A DNA stretch of 9,434 nt, taken from assembly GCA_964432995.1 (NCBI GenBank), contig CAYSPU010000231.1, forward strand, positions 1-9,434. Direction: 5' to 3'. Of this stretch, positions 9,193 through 9,434 are shown piece after piece. The notes under the pieces were generated by a model. The model searched no databases, was not told where the DNA came from, and saw only the letters and a list, made by a program, of their open reading frames with translations. The position numbers were made by a program, and so were the translations under genes. Positions within the stretch are counted from its first letter, which is position 1. The number at the start of each line of letters is the position of its first letter. This stretch comes from CAYSPU01 sp964432995 (GTDB taxonomy: Bacteria > Verrucomicrobiota > Verrucomicrobiia > Limisphaerales > JAHDYP01).

Positions 9193-9434
9193 ATGGCAAA
9201 GGAACAATTCCAACGGACCAAACCGCACGTGAACATTGGCACCATTGGTCACATTGACCATGGCAAGTCGACCTTGACGGCGGCGATCGTCGAGGTGCAG
9301 GCCAGGAAAGGTTTGGCGACACGCATTTCCTACGCCGACATCACCAAAGGGGGAACGGTCCGCGACGAGATCAAGACGGTCACTATTGCGGTATCGCACG
9401 TGGAATACCAAAGCAACGCGCGCCACTACGCGCA
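9193..9434 (+). CDS. tuf: Elongation factor Tu, N-terminal 80 residues (cut by the window edge)
   Basis: Start at ATG 9193 gives the standard EF-Tu N-terminus: RTKPHVNIGTIGHIDHGKS, with the P-loop GHIDHGKST at residues 19-27, then LTAAI. EF-Tu carries aminoacyl-tRNA to the ribosome as a GTP complex. The switch I stretch differs from the classical form: where Escherichia coli has [23 protein letters not shown], this protein has YADITKGGTVRDEIKTVTI and then AVSHVEY, two residues longer between the P-loop and HVEY. The Thr that contacts magnesium in switch I (the T of VTI) is kept, while the preceding RG pair is replaced by KT. I recall this form from planctomycete and verrucomicrobial EF-Tu, so it is more likely a lineage trait than a paralogue, but I cannot confirm it here. 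The rest of the gene lies beyond position 9434. It is probably transcribed with the tRNA-Thr 78 bases upstream. Confidence 0.95.
   Translation, partial: MAKEQFQRTKPHVNIGTIGHIDHGKSTLTAAIVEVQARKGLATRISYADITKGGTVRDEIKTVTIAVSHVEYQSNARHYA

Overview
This is a GC-rich bacterial chromosomal segment, most likely from the PVC superphylum and probably Verrucomicrobiota. Three things point there: a type 3 RNase H (RNase HIII) with its N-terminal substrate-binding domain; an EF-Tu whose switch I region departs from the classical bacterial sequence in a way I remember from planctomycete and verrucomicrobial EF-Tu; and a membrane-protein/MoxR gene cluster. The assignment rests on reading protein motifs, not on a search. 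The sequence has two assembly weak points: a 34-base G homopolymer at the left edge and a 10-N gap inside the fourth gene.

Positions 1-6854 hold one tightly packed plus-strand operon of six genes. In order they are a DUF4129 membrane protein (5' end missing or unreliable), a DUF4350 membrane protein, a MoxR-type AAA+ ATPase, a DUF58 protein with a von Willebrand A-like fold, a SpoIIM-family (DUF95) multi-pass membrane protein, and an RDD-family membrane protein. Every junction overlaps (7, 19, 4, 4 and up to 4 bases), so the genes are probably translated in a coupled way and their products probably act together at the membrane. MoxR ATPases commonly act as chaperones on VWA-domain partners; here the partner would be the DUF58 protein. 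The biochemical job of the set is, to my knowledge, largely undefined.

Positions 6799-7917 encode MutY (adenine DNA glycosylase) on the minus strand, converging on the RDD gene with a 56-base 3' overlap. Divergently from it, rnhC (RNase HIII) runs from 7958 to 8914. Both are genome-maintenance genes: MutY removes A mispaired with 8-oxoguanine, and RNase HIII removes RNA from RNA/DNA hybrids.

Positions 9039-9114 are a tRNA-Thr(GGT) gene with encoded CCA. It is followed 78 bases later by the start of tuf (EF-Tu), which runs off the right edge. This is the common bacterial arrangement of a Thr tRNA leading into a translation-factor operon. The 124 bases between rnhC and the tRNA contain only a weak promoter candidate. 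I saw no insertion sequences, phage genes, CRISPR arrays or defence genes.
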